A DNA stretch of 64,000 bases from Charina bottae (GCA_023362775.1 JALMGJ010000004.1:36968929-37032928), one strand, 5' to 3'. Counted from the stretch's first letter, positions 1 through 13,496 are shown. Translations and numbers: made by a program. Notes: generated by a model not told the origin, from the sequence alone.

Positions 1-370
1 GTGCAAACCCATATTTATCTACAGTGTTATAAAATGTACTATTACCTGCCTTGTTCCTTTTCCTTAATTACTGAAGTGCTAAGCAAGATCACAGAAATGT
101 AACCGTTCCACTGATTAACATAGTCTAAGAGATCGTTTGGAACCTTCGTCTTTAATCCTTAGCTCTTGTTTGCTATTCCCCCCCCCCCCGTTATTGTTTA
201 AAATTCTACCACCAGCTATTCAATTTTTGCCTCAGTGGTACCATGACAACTCCCACATGACCTGCCACAAACACACCACTGTTGTTAGAGCTTTGCTCAA
301 GAAGTTTCCAGCTGATGACTCATACTCTTTGAAGGAGTCCAGATTTAGATATATTTTATGTTGTTTTAAG

Positions 371-3300
371 ATGCATCGTGCCCACCAGCCAATTCTGCCA
401 TGTGGCAGTAAATACCTTCAGCAGAAGTGGGACAAAACTACATATGAAGGGCATAAGAAAAAGGTAAGCATAACTCTCTGATAGCTAAAGCACTATGCAC
501 AAAAACAAAGTTGTTGAAAGGAAATACCTTTATGGTATATTCACTGTATGCTGGTCTTCTCAACTTCACGTTTTAAGCCAAAATACAATTTTAGTACTCA
601 GAATTTAGGTACAAGACCCCCTCCAACCTCAAAATACTTCCAAGTAAGAATGTAGCATTTCCCAACGTATGGCTACTTCCTATATTAATTTTTTTTGACA
701 CAGCTATTAATTTCCATGCTGACACAGCATTAAAGTGATTATCAATGGCATTTATCAATGGACCTTTTTCCTGCCACAATTAATACCATCCAAGAAATGC
801 AGAATCATGTGTCCATAGAGGAAAAAATAACATATACCACACCACTCTCCTTTTACAATTCAGTGCTGAAAAGATACAGGAGAACTTTGCTGTAAATAAA
901 TTGATTTTATATTAGTAGCATTAGTATTACTATTAGTATAAACATTTATAAGGAGCCTAAATCTAATTTGATATGTTTGCTTTAAAACTAAGATGAAAGG
1001 AAATGTATCTTTGAATTTGAATTCAAAGATGTCCTTGATTTTCCATCTTTCTCAAGATGAAAAATAATCCATTGATATTCATTTCCTCTATTTTTGAAGT
1101 TTAGAAGTACCAGTAATCATAGCACAGGAGTAGGAGGCTTGTAGAAAATTTAAGATTTGCAGAAATACTGTACAGTCCTTTTTCTCAGCAAGTGAGCACA
1201 CTTACAAAGCAAGCACTGGAGACTGATGCTCCCAGGTGCAACTTTGGGGAACACAGGCTTAGAGAAAATTCTTAATCAATGTGTTGATCTGTTACCTTCT
1301 GATAAGTGTGCCCTTTCAAGGCACTACAGTATAATTCATCTTGATTCTACAGCATTTAACTATTTGTTTCTTAAGATTGATTAGAGTTTTTTTTTTATCC
1401 GTTCAATCATGTCCGATTCTCGGAGACTGCCTGGACAAGTCCCTGCAGTTTTCTTGGCAAGGTTTTTTAGAAGTGGTTTGCCATTGCCTCCTTCCTAGGG
1501 CTGAGAGAAAATGACTGGCCCAAGGTCACCCAGCTGGCTTTGTGCCTAAGGCAGGACTAGAACTCACAGTCTCCCGGTTTCTAGCTTGATGCCTTCTGTT
1601 CTTAGTTAGAACTCTTAAGGTATATGACTTTGAATAGGCACCCTACAAATGTATCGTCTTGTAGGAGCAAATGTGGAATGTGTCTGGGAAGAGCAAATGT
1701 AAAAACTTGCATTTCATTCATAATGAGCTACAAGGTAGAAAATGGTTCTTGAGGACATAGAAAAAAGGATAAAAGAGGAATAAATAGGTGTTAGAAACAG
1801 ACAGAGCAATGTAATAGAGAGTGACAATTCTAAATAAAAGAGGCTGGGAGATAGAGTGGAATAGAAATACAATAACGATGGTGATGATGATGATGGAGCA
1901 ATTCCATGTATCTGTATGCAACATACACCTCAGTTAGTTCAAATTGAGCAAGGTTATAGTCCTATGAGAAGAGTCCTGGGAACAAGAGCCACTAAACAAG
2001 TAGGACTTGCTTCTGAGTAAACATGCATAGAGCTGTGCTAGTTAGATGTTGCTATTTTGAGACATTTTTCTGTGAGAATGTTTTCCAGAAATGCAGTCAA
2101 TGAATGAATGAATGAATGAATGAATGAATGAATACGGAATCTACCTGGGAGTAAGGCGCATTGAATTGTGAAAAGATATGTAGAGGATTATGTTGCTGTA
2201 TGTTATGTTACTATATTATGTTCAAAGCACTTGCAATGTTTCAATACAGGTAGTCTCGCTTAACAATAGTAGCTGGGAATTTCCATCGCTAAGCGATGTG
2301 GTCGTAAAGTGTGACATCACGTGACCGCATCGCTTAGCGGCGGCAATCCCAGCAGCCCCATTGCCATCGTCAAGTGAGGACTGCGGATCGTTAAGCAAGG
2401 ACCTCCTAGCGAATTCCTGCCTGCTTCCAACCAGCACAGTCAATGCGGAAGAAGGCAGGAAGTCGCAAGTCCCGGGCAGCTTGCAAGCAGGCCGCGGGCA
2501 GGTAAGTGGCTGCAGCAACAAAGTACGAGTGTGGCCAGGCGGGGGGTGGCTGCTGCCAGGTGCGGGAGGGCATGCCGGGGGCGGCTGCACCATGCAAGTG
2601 TGGCCAGGCAAGGGCTGGCTGCTGCCAGGCGGGGCTGGGGGGAGAGGGTGCTGTGGGTGGATGCACACTATGGAGTACAAGATCACCGGGATCTAGTACT
2701 CTGTAGCCAGGCTCCTCGGGAGAAAAAGTGGCAGGAGTGGGAGCGACTTGTGACCTTCCCTGCCTGCTTCCCCATTAACTTTGCTTGTGGGAAGCTGGCA
2801 GGGATGGCCAAGCACCCAGATCGTTATGACTGCAGGGGTGCTGGGACGGCTGGAAGGACCGGTCCTAAGTACCACTCCTTCAGTGCCGTTGTAACTTTGG
2901 TCACTGAACAAGTGGTCGTTAAGCGAGGACTACCTGTAATCCCATCAACACCATTAGAATTCTAATTGCAATAGAGAGCAATGGCTAATAAATAATTGTT
3001 GCCTAATAAGAGCCAGTGGGTTCATACTTCAGATATGAAATAAATTAGGGAGTTCCAGAATTTAAACATCATGCTAACATTAAGAGCTTCATTGATTCAT
3101 TCATTCCAAATGAAAATTAAGCATAAAAAAGATTTTTTTTCCTGCTGCAGATCCTGACAGCCAAGCCTGTGGTAGACACGTCTGCTCCTCCAACATACGG
3201 ACATCTTCATTTGAAATTAAGAAAACTTAAGGTATGTTTCTGTTTATACTTTGCTGTAGCAATAATAACAGAGACAAGGGGACCTTAAAAGATCATCAGG

Positions 3301-6300
3301 GACACTATTATGACATAAACATTTATGGGTTACAATCAAAATATTTTTTATTCTGTGTGTTTGACTTCTTTAATTTTCATATTCAGATGTCAGCCTTGTG
3401 AGGTAGTCCAGACAAGAAGCACACCCAAGAGTACTAGCTGTATCTTTATTGTAAGGTTACATTAATAGAATCTTGCAAGTCTGAAAGTTCTCCCATCCCT
3501 CACTTTTACTCTCTCGAAAACTAGGGAGGGTTTCTTCTGAGACACTTTCACCACTCCTCCACCTTCAGACTGAGATTTCGTTTATCAGACCATTGTCTAG
3601 GCTGTGGCTCTTCCTCCTGTCTCCCAAGGTTATTCCCACATACTGTACCATAACATCAGATAAATGCACTGTTTTATGTCATTTGAAGATACTTTTTGTA
3701 TCTTAAAAAATACGAATCTAGCACAAACTATGAGAGGTGGATTATTTAGAAGAGATTGTCAAGATATATCTTTTGTTAGCTGAATTTAGTGGTGCATGGC
3801 CTTGCTGTGATCTGGATGTAGGGATTGACTGGAACTGCACTAGGTGCAAGCTAAACTGGAGATTATTCATACTAATTTTCTAATACAAATGGCCCTGAAC
3901 CTCATTTTTTGCATACCTCACTTAGGCCGTCATGTGATTTGATTGGTTTTGGCTTAGTGTATGGTATGTAGTGAGGGGCATGGTGGCTCAGTGGGTAAGA
4001 TGCCAGGCTTGTCGATCGGAAGATCGCAAGTTTGGAGGTTCGAATCCCTAGCCCTGCGTGACAGAGTGAGCTCCCGCACTCGCCCCAGCTCTTGCCAACC
4101 TAGCAATTTGAAAGCATGCAAATGGAAGTAGATTAATAGGTACCAATTCGGTGGGATGGTGACAGCGTTCCGCGCGCATCATGCTGGCCACATGACTGCG
4201 GAAGCGTCTTCAGACAACGCTGACTCTTCGGCTAACAAACGGAGATGAGCACCGGCCCCTAGAGTCGGACACGACTGCACAAATGTGCGGGGGATACCTT
4301 TACCTTTTTATGGTATGTAGTATGAATCTAGCCATTGTTTGTGAACTGTGCCTTCTGGCTTGGTGTATTCTGTGAACCAACAAGCCAAATGTGGTTTCTT
4401 CCACAAACATATCTTAAGCAGGATATAGATACGTCATGTATGAAAGAATAGTGTAGATATAGATACTGAGTCAGAAAGAAATAGTAGATTTCTAGCTTAA
4501 CCAAGAACGCAAACTGCACTTCAAAAAACATGAACATGAATCGACCTACTCCAAGCAACTATGATTAGGGTTATGGCATAAATAATGAATGCCAATCTCA
4601 ATATAGCTCACATGTAATATATCATCATGATCTGATACATTCTTTGCTTCCCTTGCTCTTGCGCACTCCAGCTGCCTCCTACATTTCTATATTACAGAAT
4701 AGTTTGGCAAACTATATTGTAGTTTTGTCTAATCAAAGTAAGATGTGTTTTTGAAACAATATCTGATATAGGCAAAATAACAAATTGTGGTTAGCCACGA
4801 ATTAGAAAGTGGAGAAAATGTCACAGTTTGCAAGGGGAAGCAAGGCCTATAAAACCCCCAATTCATTCATGTAATAATCAGTTTAACCACAAAGTGGGAG
4901 ATAAATCTGAACTGATTCATAATCCATCTTGTTTGACTTGTATTATGCATAACTGGGAAACAGAGATGACTAATCATTTCCACCACCATACAACAGCTCA
5001 AAATATCTTTCAAATCTTTATGACATTTCCACTCCATTTTGAATCGTAGAAACTTTAGAGCCCTATGTGGATATTCCAAACTCTGTGCTGGGGAAAGAAT
5101 GAGAACAGTCAACTAGCTGTACCTCTCTACCTCTGTTCTTCCTAGCTCAGTAAGACCCGATTCTCCACAGATCCAAATTGTATTGGGAATTTACACGGTG
5201 CAGACTAAATGGAGAAAGGCTTACTTCTCCTGTCATAAAACACTAGTATTTTGAACTAGGGGTTATCCAACAGAATTGGTAGTAGTTGCAAAGAAAACGA
5301 AATGCTTTCTCAGCACAATCTAAAACTGATCTGTGGAATTCAGTTCGTGGTGATTTCGCCACTAGTTAGAAAGCTTTAAAATATAATAGAAGAACAAGTT
5401 ATTGCTTTAAAAAGCTTTACTCACGAGTCTCCCAGAGCTAACTGTTGGCCACATTCTTGAGAATTTTCTGTGTTACTAAAAACCCAATTTTAATACAATC
5501 TAAGGGGTCATGATTTCCGCCCCCCCGAAAGACCAACCCCCTGTATTTATGTGCTAGCAGCTAGTAGGTAGCATTAATGGGGGAGGGGAGAGAAGGAGGG
5601 AAAATATTAATTGGATATAAGAAAATGATTTATTTAAAAAAATCTGTTCTTTTTAAACTGAAGCTGGATAAGGATCGTTTGTCTACAATAGAGCGAGATA
5701 ACCATTTGCTGCTGAAGAAGATATCTTACATCATGAAGACTGGAGGAAGAATAGATAATAAAAATGAACATAAAGCCAAAAGGTAAGGTTTGGAGTAAAA
5801 ATGATGAAAAATTATCTAGCTGTAATGACTGTAATCTTATTCTACCTTAGGGCCCTTCTCCCCTGCTGTGTCGTCCCCATGCTACATGGTTACTGGACAT
5901 GGTTACTTTTTGAAAAATGTTATGCGCTTTACAAAGTTAAGGGATCAAACAGCAAACAGCTGTAAAATAAAAGTTCCTCTCTTGCATTTTTCCAGGTTTG
6001 ACTCCCTAATTTCTGCTACACACTATTTCACAGTGTGAAAATTGTGTTAGTGGTTATATCATTTGCCTGAGAGGTAGAGGACCATTGATTTGAAACCCAG
6101 CAGTACCTTTTAAAAAAAAACTTTTGTTTACAACTTGCAGCAATTTCATCATTTTTTCCTGAAGAAGGGTTTCATCCCAGCTTCCAAATAACCTAAATGA
6201 ATAAGTATTGCAAAACCCATTTATTTGGGGCCAGGAGAAAAAAAGAGAGCTCCAGCATTACACTGGTGCACCAGTAGACTATTAAAAAAAAAAAAAAAGC

Positions 6301-9300
6301 ACAGCAAAAAACTGAAAAAAGGAGAGTTCAGGGGAAAAAATTAAAATGCTTCTGCTGAGTTTCAAACTGGTAACCTTCTGCATATTATAACCCCTATGTG
6401 ACTGAGACACCACTGCAAGTGTAACAGTACTGTAATTACAGGTTAGGGATATTAGGGAGCTAAACCAGGGACAGTCAAGAAAGACATCCTAATGTTAAAG
6501 CTGGTTGCTATGTATGCACGTATATGCATTTTGATCTTCTGACTGTGCACACTGCATTAAGATTTTGAAAAAGTATATATAAGTAATAAACAAAAATAAG
6601 AACTATTTTGATGGTGTATAACTACCAGCCAAACTAAGAGGATGCTTTCATGTTGCACATGTAATTAGATCATTATATTAAAGCCTGGGAAGGTTCCTTC
6701 TGAGCAGGGCGTTCAGTTCAGTAGCCCAAGATAAAACGGCTGTGGGGGGCAACGAATGTTCCTGCATTGCACACAGTAGCCAATCGAAGTGTAGGAATTT
6801 GCCTAGACGAAAGTAAAGTGCAACAGGTAAATTGGACAGCACAATTTGAGCTGGCACAACCCAGAAAATACTACTTTTGATGAAGAGCATGAGAACATGA
6901 CTGGAGGGTATATTCACAGTGGGTTGGGTGCAAGTACAGCATAACCTTGTCTGTTCCTGCCCCCAGTGGCCTGTACTCACAATGGGGCAATTAGGCAGTG
7001 TGGGTCAGCCCTAAGTCAAGCTCCATTGGGAATATTGTGCTGATATATCTGATTGTGGTTAAACTGATTATTACATGAATGAATTGGGGTTTTTATAGGC
7101 CTTGCTTCCCCTTGCAAACTGTGACATTTTCTCCACTTTCTAATTCGTGGCTAACCACAATTTGTTATTTTGCCTATATCAGATATAGTGCTGGATACTA
7201 TATTTTTAAAATAAAACTGATAAATGGAAACATGTCCAGGAAAGAGTAACTAGATTGGCAAAACCAACTCTTGTGAGGATCAGTTTATGGTATAATTAAC
7301 TGGAAACAAATTCAGAAGGACCTGATAGTTGTCTTCAACTATTGGAAAAAAATGTAACGCAAAAGACGATATACTACAGATCTGTTTTATGTTGCTCCTG
7401 AGAGCAAGACAAGAACTAACTAGCACAATTATAAAGAAGCAGTATTGATCACAACTGATTCCAAAGGCATCTTTAAACTCTGTAGTATTGTGAAAACAAG
7501 CAATTTGCATTCATGAGGATATCCATTGACAAAGAAGCTCTAGATCTCCGTTTCACAAACTTTTCCTCTCCCTGCCAAAGCTTAGCAGAGGCAGCAAGTT
7601 CCCTTCAGTGGTCCTTCTTTTTTAAAACAAGCCTGGCTTAATATGTAGCATAAAACCAGTCATGCCCTGGTTTATGCAGCATGCTGAGCCATAGTTTGCT
7701 CAGCCACAGGTTGTTGAATAAATCAGTTGACTTAGTTCACATATTGTCTTAGGCTGGTTTACAAGCTACAACAGCTAGATTCACACAACTCACTAAGCAA
7801 CTGCTTAATGTATGAACTCGGTCACTGAGTCAGATACAGTATTAATAAAGTGCAAGTTAATAAAGAAATAAGGCACTGTTAACCAGTGCAGTACTAATTT
7901 GCAACTGATTGGAGGGTTTCTTTTCAGCTTTTGCCAACTTGGAGTATTTCAGATGTTTTACACTAGAATTTCCATCATCTCCAGCCATAGTGGAAGCTGA
8001 GCTATAGCAATATAAGGGTAACAGAAGAGAGCCATGATTTCACCTCAACTTCTTTAGGATTAACTGAAGGTGCTTGGTACAGAGCCTTAAGAAGAAATAA
8101 TTTTCATTTACCATTTTGAGGGTGGGATGGAATGCCTTTCTCTTTTAATACTTAAATGATTAATTTATTGCACAGGGTTTCCCCCTCCCCCTTTTAGTTT
8201 AAACAGAGAAAAACGAGAGCAAGAATTATTCAGAATAAACCAAGAAAATTGTGCCATTCTGGAAAGAATTGCAAAGTGTAAATCTTGGTACAGTGTCCAG
8301 AAATGGAATGAAGATTGGCAAAAGACTGAACATTACATGAGCAGTATTACAAGATATCCTCAAGGACTGTGCAAGTTGCAGATTCAAAAGGTAATCACTG
8401 CTGTTAATTATATACATACCACACAGTTCTGTAGGTCTGTATCTCTAGGTCTTCTGTTGTTAAGCTGTAACTCTTGCGGTTTTTAGTACAGAAGGAACTT
8501 GTGCTAATGAAAAGCTGGAAAATTCCATAGTTGTTCCAGTAAAGGTGGAAAAGAGAGGGGTGTCAAAGCCATAAGAGAAGCGAAGTATCTTATCTTATAA
8601 ATTATGTTATATTATCCACCTGCAAAAACTTGAATAACATTTACTAAACCCATGCTTAGTTCAGGTAGTTTAGTGGATTGTAATGGCAACTTGCTATGTT
8701 TATGAAACATTTACCTATTAAAGTATGAATAAGTGTATAGAGATCATGGGATATAGAGAGCTGCTGAGATGGAAATGTGCTTAATCTGTAACTCTATTTT
8801 GGTTTATTTAATTACTATTAAATAATAATTTTAAAGGTATAGTGAAGAATTTAGCTAAGAGAACTCAATGTAAACCAGGGATTACATTGGAATGTGTTTC
8901 TTGGGGAGGCCCTTAATCTCTGAATGATGTATAATAGGAAAGGATGTTTGGGGAGGGAGGAAGACACTGATCATCTCTATGCTGTGGGATCAGTGGAATA
9001 CCGGGATTAATTTTTCCTGCCTGCAGCATGGATAGATGGAGGTCTCAAAGTGAAAGTGAAAATATTTCAACTGCCTTTTACTTAATTTTAATACTGTAAT
9101 AAGAAAAATGTGTCTGAATCACTGTACCTATCAGATGCTTACTTTCATAAATAATCAGAATGTCATTTACCATGCTGAAATTCATGCCATAAAGTGAGAT
9201 AACTACACTAAAACATTTCATGTATATTTCATATATGTGTGTGTGTGTGTCTGCGCGCATATACTTGTCTCATTTGTAAATTCTTATTTTCTAAGTTTGT

Positions 9301-11371
9301 ATCTTCCTCCAAAGATTAAGGCAACATGCATGTTCTTGATTTTGCCCCTTCACGCCCCCCCCCGCCCTTCAACTTTTTAAGCTTTCCATCCTCTCTGTCT
9401 CCTCCTTTCTGCAGTCTATAAAGGGTCGTTTTATGTTTTCTAACCCACTAAATCCTGGCAACATGGAAACTTTGTGGGGAACGGAATGAAAATGAGACAG
9501 GTACACCTGCTAGATGGAAGGATGCAGTTGATGCTTCCTAAAGCAGGAGAAAGAACATCACAGGAAAAAAGAAGGAAAGTACAGAATGGGAAAAAAGAGA
9601 AGACATTTCACTAGCATAGGCCCAATGAACAAACAATCCTTTCAGGATTGGCCGTATTTTGTATGCATATGAAAATAATTGTTGCTTCACAGTATTATTT
9701 TTGATTATTCATAAGTAATCACTGGTCCTTTTGAGCCTCTCATTAAGGAAACAACATTCCAAACTGGTTCATGCTGACAGGCATGGTGTTAAGATTTGGA
9801 ATGACTCATGTTGCTGGTCATGTGAAGCTCCATACATAGAAATGTGCACATACATACATCTTAGTATGCCTAAGATTCTGGGGCGTGGTGGCTCAGCGGG
9901 TGAGACGCCAGGCTTGTCGATCGCAAGTTCGGAGGTTCGAATCCCTAGCCTTGCGCGCGGAGTGAGCTCCCGCACTAGCCCCAGCTCTTGCCAACCTAGC
10001 AATTCGAAAGCATGCAAATGCAAGTAGATGAATAGGTACCACTTCGGTGGGAAGGTAACAGCGTTCCGCGTGCGTCATGCCGGCCACATGACCGTGGAAG
10101 CGTCTTCGGACAACGCTGGCTCTTCGGCTAACAAACGGAGATGAGCACCGGCCCCTAGAGTTGGACACGACTGCACAAATGTGCAGGGGGAACCTTTACC
10201 TTTACTAAGATTCTGGGACCCCAGTTTTGGAGTAAAAATTAGTCATTGGATGAAAATATTATTTGTCTTTGTTTTTCTTTTTGTCCAAGATAAAATACCG
10301 TTAGCACTGAAATTATGCAATCCACTTACTTTTTCATCCCTCTAAGGTCAGATTTTATGTACCCAAGTAATACCTTCAATCCTGGTCTGCTTCAAAGATA
10401 AACAAATGCAATTCTTAGTTGTTGGAGACATGGAAAGGCACTTCCCCTTCAAAAGGATTTTAAGACTTTTATCTTCATGCAAGGAATAGCTTGAAAGGAA
10501 TAAATTTCAAGTTGCAATGCTGTCTCTACCTTACATTAATCACAAATCTCAAAACATTTCTAAAGCACACATTCCTGAGCCAAGGGACTGCATCTTTTCC
10601 AAGAAAGCAAAGACAGTAATTACCACAACTGTGAATACCAATCAGTTCACTTAAATTGCAGTTCAATTAAGTTAAATTAAAGAGCATTGGGAAGAGCTCT
10701 CAACAAGTCTGAGCAACCAGAAAAGGAGCAATATTGTCATATCTTGTGATTGTTATAGTTATAATATAATTTGTATTCTTACAGTTAAAATGATCTAGTA
10801 CAGAGCTTTCCAAACTGTGTGTCGGGACACGTTAGTGTGTCAGCTGCAGTGTCTGGGTGTGTCACAGCTGCTGCTGCCTCCGAGCCCTGCCAGGATTCCA
10901 CGCAGGTCCTAGTGCCTGCCTTGTGCCTTGCTGCCTCCAAACCTGCTGTGATTCCGCGCAGGTCCTAGTGCCTGCCTTGTGACTTGCTGCCTCCAAACCT
11001 GCTGTGATTCCGCACAGGTCCTAGTGCCTGCCTTGTGCCCTGATGTAAGAGTGTGTCGCAAAATGATGCATGTCTAAAAAGTGTGTCACCAACATGAAAA
11101 GTTTGGAAAGCTCTGATCTAGTAGTTAACATTTGCAAAGATAGTTCAAAATCCAGATTTTGTCTTAAGAAAATGAAGCCATTTTCAAACACAAGCATTTA
11201 TAATTTATTATCACACAGGAACAACATAAGAAAATGCATAAAAAAAGACTGAAAGATAACAGACTGAAAGATGGTCATCTGACAGATAAGCAAGAAGGAA
11301 TAGAACTAATCCAGCAAAACAAAGAACTGAATGAGGATCATCAAAGAGAAAATCCAATAGAAAAGGCCTAA
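371..11371 (+). CDS. CFAP97D2: CFAP97 domain-containing protein 2, 5 coding exons
   Basis: Coding exons are 371-463, 3151-3231, 5664-5782, 8198-8390 and 11219-11371, giving 212 aa. All introns are GT-AG and phase is kept at every join. The protein belongs to the CFAP97/KIAA1430 (hemingway) family of small coiled, charged proteins linked to cilia and sperm flagella; the exact role of the D2 member is not known to me. Family hallmarks are the start MHRAHQPILPCG, a KYLQQKWD block, a PPTYGHLHLKLRKLK block, an IERDN..LL..IS.IM segment and a YSVQKWNEDWQ block near the end. The ATG at 371 fits the family start. The same frame stays open upstream to 137, but that part has no family similarity and reads as 5' UTR. 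The last exon (about 50 aa, Lys/Glu-rich) is less conserved. AATAAA at 11574 or 11667 could end the transcript. It lies head to tail with CDC16. Confidence 0.9.
1391..1610 (-). mobile_element. tRNA-derived SINE relic, reverse orientation
   Basis: The segment reads as the reverse complement of a tRNA-headed SINE; the stretch CCCAAGGTCACCCAGCTGG and the following GGACTAGAACTCACAGTCTC are the inverted body and box B. The same body occurs at 20124-20490 (reverse), 35840-36030 and 50821-50997 (forward). This copy is old and lies in CFAP97D2 intron 1. Confidence 0.55.
2098..2133. repeat. (TGAA)n microsatellite
   Basis: About nine copies of a four-base TGAA unit in CFAP97D2 intron 1, almost without interruption. 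Confidence 0.9.
2247..2936. mobile_element. non-autonomous DNA transposon, pogo/Tigger-like MITE
   Basis: The ends are inverted: the left end reads CAGGTAGTC.CGCTTAAC and the right end GTTAAGCGAGGACTACCTG, with a TA on each side as target duplication. The interior is GC-rich, with imperfect repeats of a TGGCCAGGC / GGCTGCTGCCAGG unit. It has no transposase; the open frames inside are low-complexity by-products. It lies in CFAP97D2 intron 1. TA targets and CAG ends suggest Tc1/mariner superfamily mobilisation, perhaps pogo/Tigger; that assignment is inference. Confidence 0.7.
3973..4309 (+). mobile_element. Sauria-type SINE, copy 1
   Basis: A tRNA-derived head has box A (TGGCTCAGTGGG) and box B (GGTTCGAATCC). 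The middle holds AGCATGCAAATG, and the 3' tail has AGAGTCGGACACGACT and ends in CCTTTACCTTTTT. The target duplication ATGGTATGTAGT sits at 3961-3972 and 4310-4321. The tail 16-mer is shared with the BovB 3' end in this window, as expected for a SINE mobilised by BovB. It lies in CFAP97D2 intron 2. Confidence 0.9.
4759..4892 (+). repeat. 134-bp inverted repeat, left arm
   Basis: This segment is the reverse complement of 7053-7186 with one mismatch that I can see, in the run of C after CCTATAAAA. The two arms flank CFAP97D2 exon 3 (5664-5782). No other element accounts for it. Confidence 0.9.
7053..7186 (-). repeat. 134-bp inverted repeat, right arm
   Basis: Partner of 4759-4892 in opposite orientation and of equal length. 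The spacer is about 2.16 kb and contains CFAP97D2 exon 3. RNA pairing of the arms would loop out exon 3. Confidence 0.9.
9881..10204 (+). mobile_element. Sauria-type SINE, copy 2
   Basis: Full-length copy with box A TGGCTCAGCGGG, box B GGTTCGAATCC and terminal ACCTTTACCTTT. The target duplication CTAAGATTCTG is at 9870-9880 and 10205-10215. It lies in CFAP97D2 intron 4. Confidence 0.92.
10801..11115. mobile_element. hAT-type MITE, copy 1
   Basis: Terminal inverted repeats CAGAGCTTTCCAAACT and AGTTTGGAAAGCTCTG bound a 315-bp GC-rich element with no coding capacity. The 8-bp target duplication ATCTAGTA is at 10793-10800 and 11116-11123, which is diagnostic of the hAT superfamily. The interior has repeats of a GTCCTAGTGCCTGCCTTGTG unit. 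It sits about 100 bases upstream of the last CFAP97D2 exon. Confidence 0.9.
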
Positions 11372-13151
11372 TTTCAACTCCTACAATGGCAGTTCAGACA
11401 ATGGATATCACACATTGGAAGTCCTGATATATGGGAAATAATTACTGGGAAATTACTACGGTTATAGATATTACTGTTAGATATATCTCACAGGTGAATA
11501 ATGTTCATACCAGATATTAAGCATGAACATATTAGCAAGCTAATTAGACTGGCCATCCTAAGCGTCTTTGAAAAATAAATTTCATTTAAATTAGTGGTAA
11601 TTACTTCCAAAAAAGCTAGTTAAGGCTGAACATTATTTATGTGATACCCAGAACCTTCTTTTCTAAAATAAATGTCACAGTATTCATGAAAACTTCAACA
11701 GGATGGATGGATGGATAGATGGGCAAACAGACAGATATTTACGCCTGTGGCTGAAGGGTGTTAATCATTAAGGGAAATCTCTTATGTGAATTATACTCTC
11801 TCAGCATTCACTCTTAATATATGAATTAATTAATACATCATTAATAAAACACAATTCTGATGCTCTACTGTAATATTTTTATATCTTCTAGTGGCTTTTC
11901 CTTAAAAGTATTCTGAATTATATTGTTTGAGCTATGGGATCCAGAAATGTGCCATTTTCTGTGCCCTGGCAATGCAATCCAATGTTTCTTTACTTGTGTG
12001 TAATATGAATTAAAACAACTCTATGTGTCTTCATAGACACATCTTGTAGTTTTCTTGGCAACAGTATAAAATTCTAAGCTACAGCTCTGGAATTCCCTGG
12101 TGGTTTCCTATTTAAATACTAACCATAACCTTGCCTTTTCAGTACCAGTAAAAGTGCTGCCACCTAGCTGGGCTCAAATGGGGATTAAATGTATATGCAG
12201 TTAAACATACTCTATATGCAGTATATACAGCATATTTTTTTTCTTTTCTCTGATTAAAAAAAATGGATGTAGGTTTAGTTACAAAGCAGAGCCAGTGATT
12301 TCAACTCTATAAATAATTCTGAATCTACCCCTCAGAGTAGTAGTAAAACCATCAGGTTATAATATGATAATTTAAGCATTTGTGGTTTTTAGGGCATCCA
12401 AGTAGGTGTCAAAAAACATACATCAATGTATTGGTCCCATTGCTGTGAATACATCTGAAAGAAGTTTCAGCGCATTCCACGTCCCACTTGTGCAACATGC
12501 ATAGTGCATTTATACTAATACAATTGCAATAGTGTGAGTTCCTATATCAGAGCACATTGTAGACATTTGGCAACATGAAACTTCATTACTTTTGTAGTTA
12601 AATATATTTGATTTTTGCCTAGGACATGGAACCATAGGCTGAGACCTATTTATAGCTCAACAAATAAAAGTTTTGATGTACCTTATATTAAAGAACAAAG
12701 AACAGACAAATTACAGACACATCATAAAATGAAATGACAGCTGGCAAGCTGTAATCCTTTCTGAATAAACATGCTTTAGTCGGCAGTGTTGGGTTCTTAA
12801 ATGAGATTAAAGTGTGTTGGTTTGGATCATGTGTCTTCTTCCTCACTTAAAGAAAACCACACACATGAATGGATTTCCAATGCTGACAGTAGGCTTCTGT
12901 TCTGAGAAGATCCAAAATATACAGTACAGAAGCAGAAATTCCAACAAGGGTTTTTTGTCACCAAAAAAAAAAAATCATAGTTGAAACATAACACAGAAAG
13001 GTTTAGAAGTAAACACTCCAATTCTTCAGCTGTCAGTAAAATAGATTTTCCATAATAAGCCAGCAGTTTGTTTGTTTTAAAAAAGGATATTTTACTTTCT
13101 AATGCTTACCTTCTGTATGGGAGTAGGTGATTGTTTGTTTGTTTGCCTGTA
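11372..13151. other. intergenic region, no gene seen
   Basis: AT-rich spacer after CFAP97D2. Apart from the candidate poly(A) signals and a short GGAT/GATA-rich tract near 11702-11720, I see no gene or recognisable mobile element. The open frames here are short and lack family similarity. Confidence 0.6.
11574..11672 (+). terminator. candidate CFAP97D2 poly(A) signals
   Basis: AATAAA hexamers lie at 11574-11579 and 11667-11672, about 200 and 300 bases after the CFAP97D2 stop codon. Either could be the cleavage signal. Without transcript data they are only candidates. Confidence 0.4.
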
Positions 13152-13162
13152 GTCATAGATTA

Positions 13163-13496
13163 GAAGGGGCGTGGTGGCTCAGCGGGTAAGACGCCAGGCT
13201 TGTCGACCGGAAGATCGCAAGTTCGGAGGTTCGAATCCCTAGCCCTGCGTGACAGTGAGCTCCCGCACTAGCTCCAGCTCTTGCCAACCTAGCAATTCGA
13301 AAGCATGCAAATGCAAGTAGATGAATAGGTACCACTTCGGTGGGTAGGTAACAGCGTTCTGCGCGCGTCATGCTGGCCACATGACCATGGAAGTGTCTTC
13401 GGACAACGCTGGCTCTTCTGCTAACAAACGGAGATGAGCACCGGCCCCTAGAGTCGGACACGACTGCACAAATGTGTGGGGGGAACCTTTACCTTT
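13163..13496 (+). mobile_element. Sauria-type SINE, copy 3
   Basis: Full-length copy with box A, box B and the CCTTTACCTTT tail. The target duplication GTCATAGATTA is at 13152-13162 and 13497-13507. Intergenic. Confidence 0.92.

Noticed and set aside
137..370. In-frame upstream extension of the first CFAP97D2 exon
   Set aside because: Open by chance; it includes a poly-C tract read as poly-Pro and has no similarity to the family, whose start is the Met at 371.
2222..2965. Cluster of GC-rich open frames on both strands
   Set aside because: They lie inside the 690-bp MITE and reflect its repetitive GC-rich interior.
9881..9960. tRNA gene with box A and box B
   Set aside because: The tRNA-like part is the head of a SINE with target duplications; no intact cloverleaf gene.
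9731..10168. Open frames over the SINE (also at 13153, 48398, 52737 and 59624)
   Set aside because: The same peptides recur in every SINE copy because the SINE itself is translated; no gene.
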